A DNA stretch of 64,000 nucleotides from the NCBI GenBank assembly GCA_003153055.1, contig PMBV01000529.1:17373-81372 (forward strand), in the 5' to 3' direction. A program made the translations under genes and the position numbers. Under the pieces are notes generated by a model. It was not told where the DNA came from, made no database searches, and worked only from the letters and a program-made list of their open reading frames with translations. The DNA is from Myxococcales bacterium (GTDB taxonomy: Bacteria; Myxococcota; Myxococcia; Myxococcales; Myxococcaceae). Positions 1-8,163 of this stretch are shown piece by piece. Each line of letters begins with the position of its first letter. Position 1 is the stretch's first letter.

Positions 1-2
1 TG

Positions 3-431
3 TCGGTGTTGGGGCCCCGGTACACGCACGGGCACATCTTCGACTTCGTCCGCTTCCTCAAGAAAGACCCCACGACGCTCCCCGTGCTGGGTGATGGCTC
101 GCAGAACAAGAGCTACCTCCATGTCAGCGACCTGGTGAACGGCTATTTCACTGCTATCGAGCGGGCCCCGGCGGGCTTCAGCGTCTTGAACGTCGGCCAC
201 GACGGCTCGCTCAAGGTCAAGGAGAGCGTCGCCCTCATCACCGGGCGCTTGGGGCTCTCCCCAACCATCGCCTACGCTGGAGGGTCTCGTGGCTGGGTGG
301 GTGACAGCCCCCGTATCCAGCTCGATACGACTCGCCTGAAACGCCTGGGCTGGGCGCCAGCTCGCACTCTGGAACAAGCAGTGGGCGAGACCGTTGATTA
401 TCTCGTCGCTCACCCCAACCTCCTCGATTGA
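3..431 (+). CDS. NAD-dependent epimerase/dehydratase, C-terminal part (5' truncated by window)
   Basis: The reading frame is open from the first bases of the window, so the gene begins upstream; only about 143 C-terminal residues are visible. They match the substrate-binding half of extended SDR sugar-nucleotide epimerases: a GPRY segment at the very start, then a GDGSQNKSYLHVSDL stretch typical of the family, then a C-terminal helix region. The Rossmann half and the YxxxK site lie outside the window, so the substrate cannot be told. It is followed by a transaldolase and a GmhA-type isomerase on the same strand, which suggests a role in making an activated heptose or other surface sugar. The class is well supported; the specific reaction is not. 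Confidence 0.8.
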   Translation, partial: SVLGPRYTHGHIFDFVRFLKKDPTTLPVLGDGSQNKSYLHVSDLVNGYFTAIERAPAGFSVLNVGHDGSLKVKESVALITGRLGLSPTIAYAGGSRGWVGDSPRIQLDTTRLKRLGWAPARTLEQAVGETVDYLVAHPNLLD

Positions 432-467
432 AAAGCAGCACCGGCCGGGTCTGCTCCCACGCACGAT

Positions 468-1178
468 ATGACTCAAGTCAACGTTAAGCTCTTCCTCGAT
501 TCTGCCGACCTCGCCGTCATCCGCGAGTACGGTCCTCGCCCTGACATCGCTGGCGCGACGACCAACCCGACCCTGGCGCGAAAGGCAGGGGTCTCGGACT
601 ACCTAGGGTTTTGCCGGGAGGCGGCGGCGGTGATGGGGTCCAAGTCCATCTCCTTCGAGGTCTTCGCCGATGACGCGGCGGGCATGGTTCGGCAGGCCAA
701 GACGCTGGCCGGCCTGGCCCCCAACGTCTACGTGAAGATTCCGGTGACCAACACCGAAGGTCAACCGACCACCGACGTGGTGCACGAGCTGTCGCACGCG
801 GGGGTCAAGCTCAACGTCACCGCCGTCTTCACCCACACCCAGGCGTGGGCGGTGATGGAGGCCCTCAAGGGCGGCGCTCCGTCGATTCTCTCGATGTTCG
901 CTGGCCGCATCGCGGACGCCGGAGTCGACCCGGTGCCCCACGTGGCCGCCTGCGTCACCATGGCCAAGGAGCTCGACCCGGCCATCGAGGTGCTCTGGGC
1001 CTCTCCACGGGAGATCCTCAACGTGGTGCACGCCGCCCAGGCAGGGTGCGCCATCATCACGTTGACGCCCGATCTGCTCAAGAAGATGTCCAACTTCGGC
1101 AAGAGCCTCAAGCTGTACAGCCTCGAGACGGTGCGGATGCTCACCGGTGACGCCGTGGCGTCGGGGTTCAAGCTGTGA
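468..1178 (+). CDS. tal: Transaldolase (short TalC/FSA-like type)
   Basis: 236 residues. The frame shows the family landmarks: LFLDSAD at the N terminus, GATTNPTLARKAG, and VYVKIPVTNTEG, where Lys90 fits the Schiff-base lysine of this short transaldolase family. Transaldolases move a dihydroxyacetone unit between sugar phosphates and can supply sedoheptulose 7-phosphate. The stop overlaps the GTG start of the GmhA-like gene (GTGA), implying translational coupling. That context suggests it may feed sedoheptulose 7-phosphate to heptose synthesis rather than only serving the pentose phosphate pathway; this role is inferred. A fructose-6-phosphate aldolase activity cannot be excluded from sequence alone. 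Confidence 0.88.
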   Translation: MTQVNVKLFLDSADLAVIREYGPRPDIAGATTNPTLARKAGVSDYLGFCREAAAVMGSKSISFEVFADDAAGMVRQAKTLAGLAPNVYVKIPVTNTEGQPTTDVVHELSHAGVKLNVTAVFTHTQAWAVMEALKGGAPSILSMFAGRIADAGVDPVPHVAACVTMAKELDPAIEVLWASPREILNVVHAAQAGCAIITLTPDLLKKMSNFGKSLKLYSLETVRMLTGDAVASGFKL

Positions 1179-1792
1179 GTGAGACCTCGTTCAGCGCCGG
1201 CTTCATCGCCGAGAGCATCGAGGTGCTCAAGGGCATTGACGCCCGCGCGGTCGACGCCCTGGCGGCGGGTCTGGCCCAGGTGCGCGAGCGTGGCGGTCGG
1301 CTCTTCGTCCTCGGCGTGGGAGGCTCGGCGGGTCACGCCTCGCACGCGGTGTGCGACTTTCGCAAGCTGTGCGGGCTCGAGGCCTATGCGCCGACCGACA
1401 ACGCCTCCGAGCTGACGGCCCGGGTCAACGACGAGGGGTGGGACACCACCTTCGCCGAGTGGCTCAAGGTCTCGCGGTTGGGTAGCCGTGACGGGGTGCT
1501 GGTGTTCTCCGTGGGCGGAGGAGACCTGGCCCGCAATGTCTCTCCCAACCTGGTGCACGCCCTCAAGCTGGCCCAGGAGGTCGGCGCGGCGGTGTTCGGC
1601 ATCGTCGGCCGCGACGGCGGTTACACCCGTCAGGTGGCGCAGGCCTGCGTGGTGGTGCCGCCCTTGTTCGCCAAGCACGTCACTCCGCACTCCGAGGGGC
1701 TGGCCGCGGTGCTGTGGCACCTGTTGGTCAGCCACCCGGTGCTGGCCAAGAACGCCACCAAGTGGGAGTCGTTGAGTCCGAGGAGCCCGTGA
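1175..1792 (+). CDS. gmhA: SIS-domain phosphosugar isomerase, GmhA-like
   Basis: 205 residues starting at a GTG inside the transaldolase stop codon. A SIS domain fills most of the protein, with a LGVGGSAGHASHA phosphate-binding loop and a second conserved segment, VLVFSVGGGDLARNV. GmhA converts sedoheptulose 7-phosphate to D-glycero-D-manno-heptose 7-phosphate in the cytoplasm, the first step of ADP- or GDP-heptose synthesis. Nearby GmhB-like and HddC-like genes on the other strand support this reading. Other SIS isomerases look similar, so the exact substrate rests on context. Its stop overlaps the next gene at a GTGA. Confidence 0.78.
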   Translation: MSETSFSAGFIAESIEVLKGIDARAVDALAAGLAQVRERGGRLFVLGVGGSAGHASHAVCDFRKLCGLEAYAPTDNASELTARVNDEGWDTTFAEWLKVSRLGSRDGVLVFSVGGGDLARNVSPNLVHALKLAQEVGAAVFGIVGRDGGYTRQVAQACVVVPPLFAKHVTPHSEGLAAVLWHLLVSHPVLAKNATKWESLSPRSP

Positions 1793-2979
1793 GCTGGCTC
1801 GCCGACGCCTCGCCCTGGCAGTTGTTGGCCGGGCTGCACCTGTTGATCTCGTCGGTCGTGTACCTGCCGAGCTTGGTGTCGGCGTTGGTGCGGCGGCTGG
1901 GGTCTTCGGGTGCGTCGCTCACGCGCGACGAGCTGGTCATCAGCGCGCTCAAGCCCATGCGGGGGTTGGACCCTTCGCTGGAGTCGAACCTCGAGTCGTT
2001 TGCTCGCCTCGACGTCCCCGACGCCTTCGAGGTGCTGCTGCTGTTGGACGACGTCCGAGACGAGGCGCTCCCCTTGGCCGAGAAGATGGCCAAGCGCTAC
2101 CCCAAGCGGTTCCGCGTCATCGTGGGCACGAGCCCGGGCATGACGAACCCCAAGGTGGCGTCGCTGTGCCACGCGCTCCCGTTCGCCAAGAACTCGCTCA
2201 TCTGGGTGACGGACTCCAACGTCGAGACGTCTGACGAGCACCTGCGTGCGCAGATGCTGGAGTGGAAGGGTATTCAGGCCAAGGGCCGGCGCCCCACGCT
2301 GATTCACGCGCCCATCGCCGCGGTGGGCGGCAGCGGGCTGGGAGCGCGCCTGGAGCGCCTGCAACTGGCCACCTACAACACGGTCAATGCCGAGACGACG
2401 CTGGCGGCGGGAATCGATGCGGTGGTGGGCAAGTCGCTCTTTCTCCACCGGGACGACCTGAAGGCGGTAGGCGGCCTCGAGGCCTTCGCGGCGGCCAGTG
2501 GCGAAGACTTTCTCATGGGGCGCGCCTTCCACCAGGTTGGCGTGGTGCGGTCGGCGCGACGGACCACCCGCCAGGTGCTGGGCGAACATCTGACCCTGGC
2601 TGATTTTTGGAAACGGCAGGCCCGCTGGGCGAAGGTTCGTCACCGCATGACGCCGCTGGCCTTCATGCTGCTCGAGCCGTTCAGCTACTTCGGCACCGCG
2701 TTCCTGTGGATGTCGTTGGGGCTGTTGCCCTGGCAGGTGGTGGCCGGGGTGATGGGGGTGAAGATGGCGGGCGATTCAGTGCTCATGCTGGCCATCGCCG
2801 GCGAGGTCCGGCTGCTCGATGTCGTCGTGCTGCCGCTGAAGGAGGCCGTGCTCCTGCTCGTCTGGGCATCGACGTTCTTCACCCGCGAGGTGACGTGGCG
2901 AGGCCGTCGCCTGACCGTCGAGTCTGGGGGCGACTACCGCGCTCATGTGGTCGAGCCGCCCTCCACCCTTCATCCGTAG
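1789..2979 (+). CDS. Membrane glycosyltransferase, GT2/GT21 ceramide-glucosyltransferase-like
   Basis: 396 residues from the GTG that overlaps the gmhA stop; an upstream in-frame start would run into gmhA. One membrane segment is near the N terminus (about residues 8-28). It is followed by a GT-A catalytic domain with a TDSN motif (VTDSNVETSDEHL), GEDFLMGRAF and a QARW motif matching QxxRW of processive and ceramide-type GT2 enzymes. Two or three hydrophobic helices close the protein. The enzyme likely moves a sugar onto a membrane lipid at the inner membrane. The best-known relatives are ceramide glucosyltransferase and HpnI; which lipid is used here cannot be told. It is the last gene of the four-gene plus-strand group. 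Confidence 0.8.
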   Translation: MSWLADASPWQLLAGLHLLISSVVYLPSLVSALVRRLGSSGASLTRDELVISALKPMRGLDPSLESNLESFARLDVPDAFEVLLLLDDVRDEALPLAEKMAKRYPKRFRVIVGTSPGMTNPKVASLCHALPFAKNSLIWVTDSNVETSDEHLRAQMLEWKGIQAKGRRPTLIHAPIAAVGGSGLGARLERLQLATYNTVNAETTLAAGIDAVVGKSLFLHRDDLKAVGGLEAFAAASGEDFLMGRAFHQVGVVRSARRTTRQVLGEHLTLADFWKRQARWAKVRHRMTPLAFMLLEPFSYFGTAFLWMSLGLLPWQVVAGVMGVKMAGDSVLMLAIAGEVRLLDVVVLPLKEAVLLLVWASTFFTREVTWRGRRLTVESGGDYRAHVVEPPSTLHP

Positions 2980-3144
2980 GGAATCCAATGCACGTTTTCG
3001 TCAGGGCCACGAACTTCCTCGCTGGCCCGGGGAGGGCGGGGCCGGCTGGAGCTTGGCCGATGGGCGATCAGACCAGCTTCACGGCACGCAGGTGATGGTC
3101 CCCAAGTGAAGAGGCCTGAGTGGGGGCCTAGTCTCCAGCAATAG

Positions 3145-3185
3145 CACCAATGGTTACATCGGCCCGCCGAATGGTACCATTGGTG
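3145..3185. repeat. Perfect 10-bp inverted repeat, CACCAATGGT / ACCATTGGTG
   Basis: The arms lie at 3145-3154 and 3176-3185 with a 21-bp spacer, in the 286-bp gap between the convergent glycosyltransferase and gmhB genes. It could act as a bidirectional terminator, though no T run follows. The right arm plus five bases (ACCATTGGTGACGTT) recurs exactly at 41536-41550, and a similar inverted repeat lies at 38147-38188. This suggests a small dispersed intergenic element. The rest of the gap holds no gene I can support. Confidence 0.6.
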
Positions 3186-3265
3186 ACGTTGCTGGGGAGC
3201 GTACGCGTCTTCACGGCTCACCTCGTTCCCCACTTCGACGCTCCGTCAGCGGGCCGTGAGACATT

Positions 3266-3826
3266 TCACCGTACGGCCTGCTCCAGCAGCGCAGCCAAGT
3301 CCGTGAGTGAGCCCCAGGCGTCGGGAGGGCTGAGCTCGAGGATCCGGCAGGCGTCGCAGCGCCGTCGGCCGATAAACGCCGTCTTGAGCCCAAAGGCCCG
3401 GCCCGCCTCGATGTCGGTGACTCCGTCGCCCACCATCCACGAGCCTACCTTCTCGGCGCCGGGCACGGCCGCGAAGGCCTGCTCGAGGAGCCCCACCTTG
3501 GGCTTGCGGCAGGCGCAGCGATCCTCCGCGCGGTGGAGGCAGAGCTGGGAATTGAGGATCCGCGCCCCCGAGGCCTCGATCTCGCGCACCACCCGCGCGT
3601 GGGCCGCGAGGAGGTTCTCGAGCGTCGTCTTGCCCTTGGCCGCCGCTGGCTGGTTGGTCGCGATGCAGAGACCGAAGCCCAAGGCCTGAATGCGGGCGAG
3701 CGCGGCGGGCGCGTCTTCGACGATGCGCACCTGACTGGGGTGGAGCGGGCTGTCGATGGTGCCGTGCTCGGGGTCGACGGTGTGGTGGTTGAGCACGCCG
3801 TCACGGTCGAGAATGACCAGCTTCAC
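3266..3826 (-). CDS. gmhB: HAD-family heptose bisphosphate phosphatase, GmhB-like
   Basis: 186 residues from a GTG start that overlaps the hddC-like stop (GTGA). HAD motif I is DRDGVLN near residue 8, motif II lies at TNQP, and motif IV is VGDGVTDIEAG. A cysteine/histidine cluster (CLHRAEDRCACRKPK) matches the zinc-binding loop that marks the GmhB branch of histidinol-phosphate phosphatase-like HAD enzymes. GmhB removes the C7 phosphate of D-glycero-D-manno-heptose 1,7-bisphosphate in the cytoplasm. Together with the GmhA-like and nucleotidyltransferase genes this fits heptose activation. The kinase of the pathway (HddA or HldE) is not in the window. Confidence 0.85.
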   Translation of the reverse strand: MKLVILDRDGVLNHHTVDPEHGTIDSPLHPSQVRIVEDAPAALARIQALGFGLCIATNQPAAAKGKTTLENLLAAHARVVREIEASGARILNSQLCLHRAEDRCACRKPKVGLLEQAFAAVPGAEKVGSWMVGDGVTDIEAGRAFGLKTAFIGRRRCDACRILELSPPDAWGSLTDLAALLEQAVR

Positions 3827-4515
3827 GGAGCGTCGTCTCCGAAGCGCCGCCGGAAGGCCTCGAGGGCTTCGGGGGTGTTGATCTCATGGTACGGCCGGGT
3901 CGCCAAGTGCCCCTTGAGCTCGCCTCTCCGGGCGACGACGGTGAAGACCTCGGCGAGATCCACTGGGGTCGTCAGAGGTATCTCCTCCACGAAGGCCGCG
4001 CTGAGCACCGACAGCCCATAGTCGATGTGCTTCCAGGCCGGCTGGGGCGCTTTCTTGTCGTACTGCACCAGCCCGTTCTCGAGGTGGGCGTTGGGTCGAT
4101 CGCCCTCGGGCGCCACCATGACCGTCATGAGCGCGATGGCTCCCTGGGCCTCGGCCACCACCTGGCGGCAGTCGAGGTCGAGCACCGTGTCGCCGTACAG
4201 CACGGCGAGGAGCGGAGGAGGGGTGGCGAAGGCACGACGCACCGCTCCTCCGGTGCCCAGGGGTGAGTCGCCGTCTTCGGCGTACCCGACGTGGAGCCCG
4301 TAGCGCGCTCCGTCGCCGACGTACTGCCGGACCATGTCTCCGCGGTAGCCGATGCTCAGCACCACGTCGGTGAAGCCTTGCTCCGCCACCCAGGCGAGCT
4401 GCACGTCGGCGAACACTCGCCGCTGGGTCACGGGCATCAAGAACTTGGGTCGGTCGACCGAGCGCGAAGCCAGGCGAGTGGCTCGGCCCCCGGCGAGAAT
4501 CACCAGCGGAACCAT
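3823..4515 (-). CDS. hddC: Sugar-phosphate nucleotidyltransferase, HddC-like
   Basis: 230 residues. The N terminus carries VPLVILAGGRATRLAS, the nucleotide-binding loop of the nucleotidyltransferase superfamily, and GTGGAVRRAF and YGDTVLDLD follow as in HddC and mannose-1-phosphate guanylyltransferases. HddC joins GMP to D-glycero-alpha-D-manno-heptose 1-phosphate. The one-base-shifted overlap with gmhB indicates a two-gene operon. Substrate assignment depends on this neighbourhood; a glucose- or mannose-1-phosphate transferase remains possible. No strong ribosome binding site precedes the ATG at 4515. Confidence 0.75.
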   Translation of the reverse strand: MVPLVILAGGRATRLASRSVDRPKFLMPVTQRRVFADVQLAWVAEQGFTDVVLSIGYRGDMVRQYVGDGARYGLHVGYAEDGDSPLGTGGAVRRAFATPPPLLAVLYGDTVLDLDCRQVVAEAQGAIALMTVMVAPEGDRPNAHLENGLVQYDKKAPQPAWKHIDYGLSVLSAAFVEEIPLTTPVDLAEVFTVVARRGELKGHLATRPYHEINTPEALEAFRRRFGDDAP

Positions 4516-4598
4516 GATGGGCCGTTCGGTTAGATGATGTGGCCACTGGTGTCAAACCGTCTCGCCCGCCTCGGACGGCGTCGGGTAGAATGGTCGCC

Positions 4599-5276
4599 AT
4601 GAAGGCAGTGATTCTGTTGTCTGGTGGCCTCGACTCGGCCACCTGTCTGGGGCTGGCCCGTCAGCAGGGCTTCGAGTGCGTGGCGCTGACAATCTCCTAC
4701 GGGCAGCGCCACAGCGTGGAAGTGGTGCGCTCGGCGGCCGTAGCCCGTTCCCTCGGGGTGGTCGACCACCGGGTGGTGACGTTGGATCTCCGGGCCATCG
4801 GTGGGAGCGCGCTCACCAGCGACATCGCGGTGCCCAAGCACGATGACGTCTCGCAGCTCGACAGTGGCATTCCGCCGACCTACGTGCCGGCGCGCAACAC
4901 CATCTTCCTGGGGTTGGCGCTCGGTCTGGCCGAGGTGGTCGGCGCCTCGGACCTCTTCATCGGCGTCAACGCGGTGGACTACTCGGGCTATCCCGACTGC
5001 CGGCCAGAGTTCATTCGAGCCTTCGAGGCCCTGGCCAACTTGGCCACCAAGGCCGGCGTCGAGGGGAAGCCCTTCACCATTCACGCCCCGCTGTCTGGCC
5101 TCAAGAAAGGTGAAATCATTCGGGCCGGGCTCGCGGCCGGAGTGGACTTCGGCCTGACCCACTCCTGCTACGACCCGCGGCCCGATGGCGCCGCCTGTGG
5201 GCACTGCGACTCGTGCCTGTTGCGCAAGAAGGGCTTCGAGGACGCCCAGGTGCCGGACCCCACGAGGTACGCGTGA
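4599..5276 (+). CDS. queC: 7-cyano-7-deazaguanine synthase QueC
   Basis: 225 residues from the ATG at 4599; a longer frame exists upstream but this start gives the normal family length and N terminus. The ATP pyrophosphatase P-loop SGGLDSATC is at residues 8-16. The C terminus carries the zinc cysteines in [17 protein letters not shown]. QueC turns 7-carboxy-7-deazaguanine into preQ0 with ATP and ammonia, a step towards queuosine in tRNA. Its stop overlaps the GTG start of the VanX-like gene, an unexpected partner, so the two are probably co-transcribed without an obvious pathway link. Confidence 0.95.
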   Translation: MKAVILLSGGLDSATCLGLARQQGFECVALTISYGQRHSVEVVRSAAVARSLGVVDHRVVTLDLRAIGGSALTSDIAVPKHDDVSQLDSGIPPTYVPARNTIFLGLALGLAEVVGASDLFIGVNAVDYSGYPDCRPEFIRAFEALANLATKAGVEGKPFTIHAPLSGLKKGEIIRAGLAAGVDFGLTHSCYDPRPDGAACGHCDSCLLRKKGFEDAQVPDPTRYA

Positions 5277-5854
5277 CGTTGGTCGTGCTCTGGGCGCTCC
5301 TTGCGACGCCCGAGCTCTTGGTGGAGGTGCCGGAGCGCATCCCCACGGCGCTCGTCGAGCTCAAGTACGCGACCGACGACAACTTCATGAAGAAGCAGGT
5401 CTACCCAACCGGGGCCCGCTGCCTGCTGCTGGAGCGCACCTTGAAGCGCCTCGCTCAGGCGGCGCAGGCGCTCGCGGCCCAGGGCTATCGGCTCAAGTTG
5501 TACGACTGCTACCGGCCTCAGTCGGTGCAGGTGGAGCTGTGGAAGAACCAGCCACGGCCGGGTTACGTGATGGATCCCCAGAAGGGCTCTACGCACAGCC
5601 GAGGCACCGCGGTTGATCTGACCCTCGTCACCCGCGATGGCGCGCCCATCGAGATGCCGTCGGCCTACGACTTCTTCGGGAAGGCGGCGCACCACGGCTA
5701 CGCAGGAGGCCCTCCGGCCGCGCGCGCCCATCGCGATGCCCTGCGCACGGCGATGGAGGCAGCGGGCTTCAAGCCGAACCCGCTGGAGTGGTGGCACTAC
5801 GAGCTGCTCGATGCGTGGAGCGCTCCGGTGCGTGATGAACCTGTCGTGCCCTGA
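5273..5854 (+). CDS. D-alanyl-D-alanine dipeptidase, VanX/DdpX-like (peptidase M15D), exported
   Basis: 193 residues from the GTG overlapping the queC stop. The first ~17 residues ([17 protein letters not shown]) look like a short signal peptide. The M15 zinc site is visible: [11 protein letters not shown] supplies the SxHxxGxAxD ligands and EWWHYE supplies the catalytic Glu and the last His. DCYRPQS matches the conserved arginine region. These enzymes cleave D-Ala-D-Ala dipeptide. With an export signal and no van genes nearby, a role in peptidoglycan turnover or dipeptide scavenging is more likely than vancomycin resistance. That role is inferred. Confidence 0.9.
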   Translation: MTLVVLWALLATPELLVEVPERIPTALVELKYATDDNFMKKQVYPTGARCLLLERTLKRLAQAAQALAAQGYRLKLYDCYRPQSVQVELWKNQPRPGYVMDPQKGSTHSRGTAVDLTLVTRDGAPIEMPSAYDFFGKAAHHGYAGGPPAARAHRDALRTAMEAAGFKPNPLEWWHYELLDAWSAPVRDEPVVP

Positions 5855-5859
5855 GTGAA

Positions 5860-5882
5860 AACGCGGCCGGGGAGTCCGCGTT
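5860..5882 (+). terminator. Stem-loop after the dipeptidase gene
   Basis: AACGCGG (5860-5866) pairs with CCGCGTT (5876-5882) around a 9-nt loop, five bases after the stop. There is only a short T-containing tail, so it is a weak intrinsic terminator candidate separating the queC operon from the next gene. Confidence 0.4.
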
Positions 5883-5915
5883 GTGCCAGCCGCGTCGGTG
5901 TGCGTAAGGTGAGCC

Positions 5916-6302
5916 ATGGCAAACCTCACACCCGACCAGATTCGCGCCAAGGTGCTCGCTGACCCCAACACGGCGAAGATCGCCGCCGAGCTCAGGGTGC
6001 CGCTCGAGGAGTTCGTACAGCGGGTCGTCTTCTTCGCCACCAACCCCGACGCCGAACCTGAGCTGTTCGTCATGACCGACGAGAACGTGAAGGCCAACGG
6101 CGGCTCGGTGCCCGACCTCAAGGCAGTCGTTCAGTACCTGGACCGAGAGTACGAGGCCACCAACGGCACCCAGGTCTCCCGCTTCGAGCAGAAGACCAAC
6201 TCGCTCCCCGTTCCCCCCGCCCCGCGCATCGAGGCCAGTCAGGTGAAGACCGACCTCCAGAACGACATTGCCAAGGAAATCAAGCGGCCCACGAAGATCT
6301 GA
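5916..6302 (+). CDS. Unknown small protein (128 aa)
   Basis: I do not recognise a family. The ATG is preceded by AAGGTGA at suitable spacing. The protein is soluble-looking, without signal peptide or membrane segment. The N-terminal 75 residues are likely helical (DQIRAKVLADPNTAKIAAEL) and are followed by an acidic stretch and a Pro-rich linker (NSLPVPPAPR). It starts about 60 bp after the dipeptidase and is followed 93 bp later by a hydrophobic Gly-rich protein on the same strand; the two may be a unit, but nothing in the sequences proves this. Confidence 0.6.
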   Translation: MANLTPDQIRAKVLADPNTAKIAAELRVPLEEFVQRVVFFATNPDAEPELFVMTDENVKANGGSVPDLKAVVQYLDREYEATNGTQVSRFEQKTNSLPVPPAPRIEASQVKTDLQNDIAKEIKRPTKI

Positions 6303-6395
6303 CTGGCTCGACCTGGAGTCCAGCGCGTTGTTCGTGGGTGATCGGAAACCCTTGGAGGCGCCCCGCCGATAACCCAGCAACGGAGGATACAAACA

Positions 6396-6923
6396 ATGGG
6401 CTTTCTCAGCAGCATCACCAAGGGCATCGGAAATTTCGTCAGCAAGGCCGTCAGCGCGGTCGGCAAGTTTGCCGGGTCGCCAATCGGCAAGCTGCTCATC
6501 AACGTCGGGCTCACCGTCTGCACCGGTGGCGTGGGAGGTCTCTTGGGCGGGCTGGGGAGCAGCCTCCTCGGGGGAGCCGGAGGGAGCCTACTCAGCGGGC
6601 TCGGCGGGGGCCTGTTGAGCAGCTTGGGAGGCGGGCAGCTCCAGGGCCTCATCGGCGGGCTGGCGCAGCAGTTCCTGCCCCAGGCGGCCAGCCTGTTGTC
6701 GGGCAGCGGCGCGGGCATCGTGGGCAACCTCTTCAAGGGGCTGACCGGCGGCGACACCGGCGGCATCCTCAACATGGTGAAGGGACTCGCTGGCTCCATC
6801 TTCTCGGGCTCGCAGGCGACTCAGGACGTCGCCCAGCACAACATCACCGAGATCGCTGCCTCCACCTTTGCCGGCATCGTCCTGCGGCAGCTCTCGGGTG
6901 GTGGCCAGACGCAGGTCGCCTGA
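6396..6923 (+). CDS. Unknown Gly/Leu/Ser-rich hydrophobic protein (175 aa)
   Basis: A clear GGAGG lies 9 bp upstream of the ATG. Residues 45-115 are a low-complexity run of Gly, Leu and Ser (units such as GGLLGGLGSSLLGG), flanked by a helical N terminus (MGFLSSITKGIGNFVSKAV) and a C-terminal domain with NITEIAAS. There is no standard signal peptide and only one Cys. The composition resembles small pore-forming or surface-active proteins and some scaffold proteins, but I assign no function. It ends 33 bp before the convergent aminotransferase gene. Confidence 0.6.
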   Translation: MGFLSSITKGIGNFVSKAVSAVGKFAGSPIGKLLINVGLTVCTGGVGGLLGGLGSSLLGGAGGSLLSGLGGGLLSSLGGGQLQGLIGGLAQQFLPQAASLLSGSGAGIVGNLFKGLTGGDTGGILNMVKGLAGSIFSGSQATQDVAQHNITEIAASTFAGIVLRQLSGGGQTQVA

Positions 6924-6956
6924 CGGCAGGAGACGAAGTGCCTTGGCGCGGCGCTC

Positions 6957-8126
6957 TCAGCCGAGCGCGCGCTCGGCAGCCGCCACGCCGCTCCCGGGCT
7001 CGACCAGATGCTTGGACGCCAAGAGGGCCCGTTCCACCGCCGCGACGGTCGCGAGCACGTCGTTGGCCGACACCGAGCCCATGTGGCCCACCCGGAAGTA
7101 CTTGGCCTTGAGCTCGGGGTGGAGACCGCCCGCGATGGTGATGCCCTGGGCCGCCACCGCTTTCACCAGCGCCGCGTCGACGCCCGGCGGGTAGTACAGC
7201 GCGCTCAGCGTGTGCGCGACGAGGCCGTCGTTGGTTGGCAGGGCCTTCAGCTTGAGGGCCTTCCACGCCGCCTGCATCGCGTTGGCCATGCGCACGTGGC
7301 GGGCAAAGCGGGCCGGCATCCCCTCGTCGAGGATGAGCCCGAGGCTGACGTCGAGCGCCGAGATGAGGTTGACCGGGGGCGTGGCGAAGTACGACGGCTT
7401 CTCGGCCTCGTACGCCTCGTGCACTGGGAGCCACTCCCCGAAGTCGAGGTACAGCGAGCGTACCGGCTGGGTCCGCGCGCGGTAGGCCTCGATGGCCTTG
7501 GGTCCAGCTGACACGACGGCCAGCCCCGGAGGCGCGCCCAGGGCCTTCTGGCTCCCCGTCAGCGCGACGTCGATGCCCCAGCTCTCCTGCTCGAGGGCCT
7601 CGGCGCCGACCGAGCAGACCCCGTCGACGATGCACAAGACGCCGGCTTCCCTGGCCATCGCCGCGAGCTGCTGCACCGGAGTCAGCACGCCGGTGGAGGT
7701 GTCGACGTGGGTGATGGTCATCACCTTGAAGGGGCCCTGAGCGAGGGCGTGGGCGACTTCTTCGAGCGGTGGCACTTCGCCAGGAGCGGCCTTCACCTGG
7801 GTGACGATGGCGCCGTGGCGGGTGAGGGCCAGGGCCATTCGGTCGCTGAAGAACCCGGTGTTGATGACGAGGGCGGCGTCACCTGGCTGCACCAGGTTGG
7901 CCACCGCGAGCTCCATGGCGAGGGTGCCGCTGCCGGCCAGGACGAAGGGCTGGGCCGACGGGGCGCGGAAGACCTCACGCAGGCGCTTCAGCACTCGCGA
8001 GAACCGCTTCATGAAGACCGGGTCGAGGTGACCGCGTTGCTTTTCTCCCATCGCCGCGAGCACGTTTGGCTCGAGCTCGATGGGGCCAGGAATCATCAAC
8101 AGGTCGCGATCGCCCATGGCCGACAT
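6957..8126 (-). CDS. Class V aminotransferase, alanine/serine-glyoxylate type
   Basis: 389 residues; a second ATG three codons in (at 8117) is an equally possible start. IPGPIELEPNVLAAM is the usual N terminus of the alanine-glyoxylate and serine-glyoxylate aminotransferase group. VDGVCSVGAE holds the PLP-binding Asp, and GSQKALGAPPGL holds the PLP lysine. SALYYPPGVDAALVKA and FRVGHMGSV complete the C-terminal domain. Likely reaction: transfer of an amino group between alanine or serine and glyoxylate or a related oxoacid. The donor cannot be read from sequence. It stands alone, with the SIMPL gene 37 bp upstream on the same strand. Confidence 0.85.
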   Translation of the reverse strand: MSAMGDRDLLMIPGPIELEPNVLAAMGEKQRGHLDPVFMKRFSRVLKRLREVFRAPSAQPFVLAGSGTLAMELAVANLVQPGDAALVINTGFFSDRMALALTRHGAIVTQVKAAPGEVPPLEEVAHALAQGPFKVMTITHVDTSTGVLTPVQQLAAMAREAGVLCIVDGVCSVGAEALEQESWGIDVALTGSQKALGAPPGLAVVSAGPKAIEAYRARTQPVRSLYLDFGEWLPVHEAYEAEKPSYFATPPVNLISALDVSLGLILDEGMPARFARHVRMANAMQAAWKALKLKALPTNDGLVAHTLSALYYPPGVDAALVKAVAAQGITIAGGLHPELKAKYFRVGHMGSVSANDVLATVAAVERALLASKHLVEPGSGVAAAERALG

Positions 8127-8163
8127 CTACCCGGTTCCCGCCGCTCGGTCGACGGTGTGTGCT

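Noticed and set aside
5273..5854. Vancomycin-resistance gene vanX
   Set aside because: The enzyme family fits, but there is no vanH, vanA or regulator nearby and the protein has an export signal, so a resistance role is not supported.
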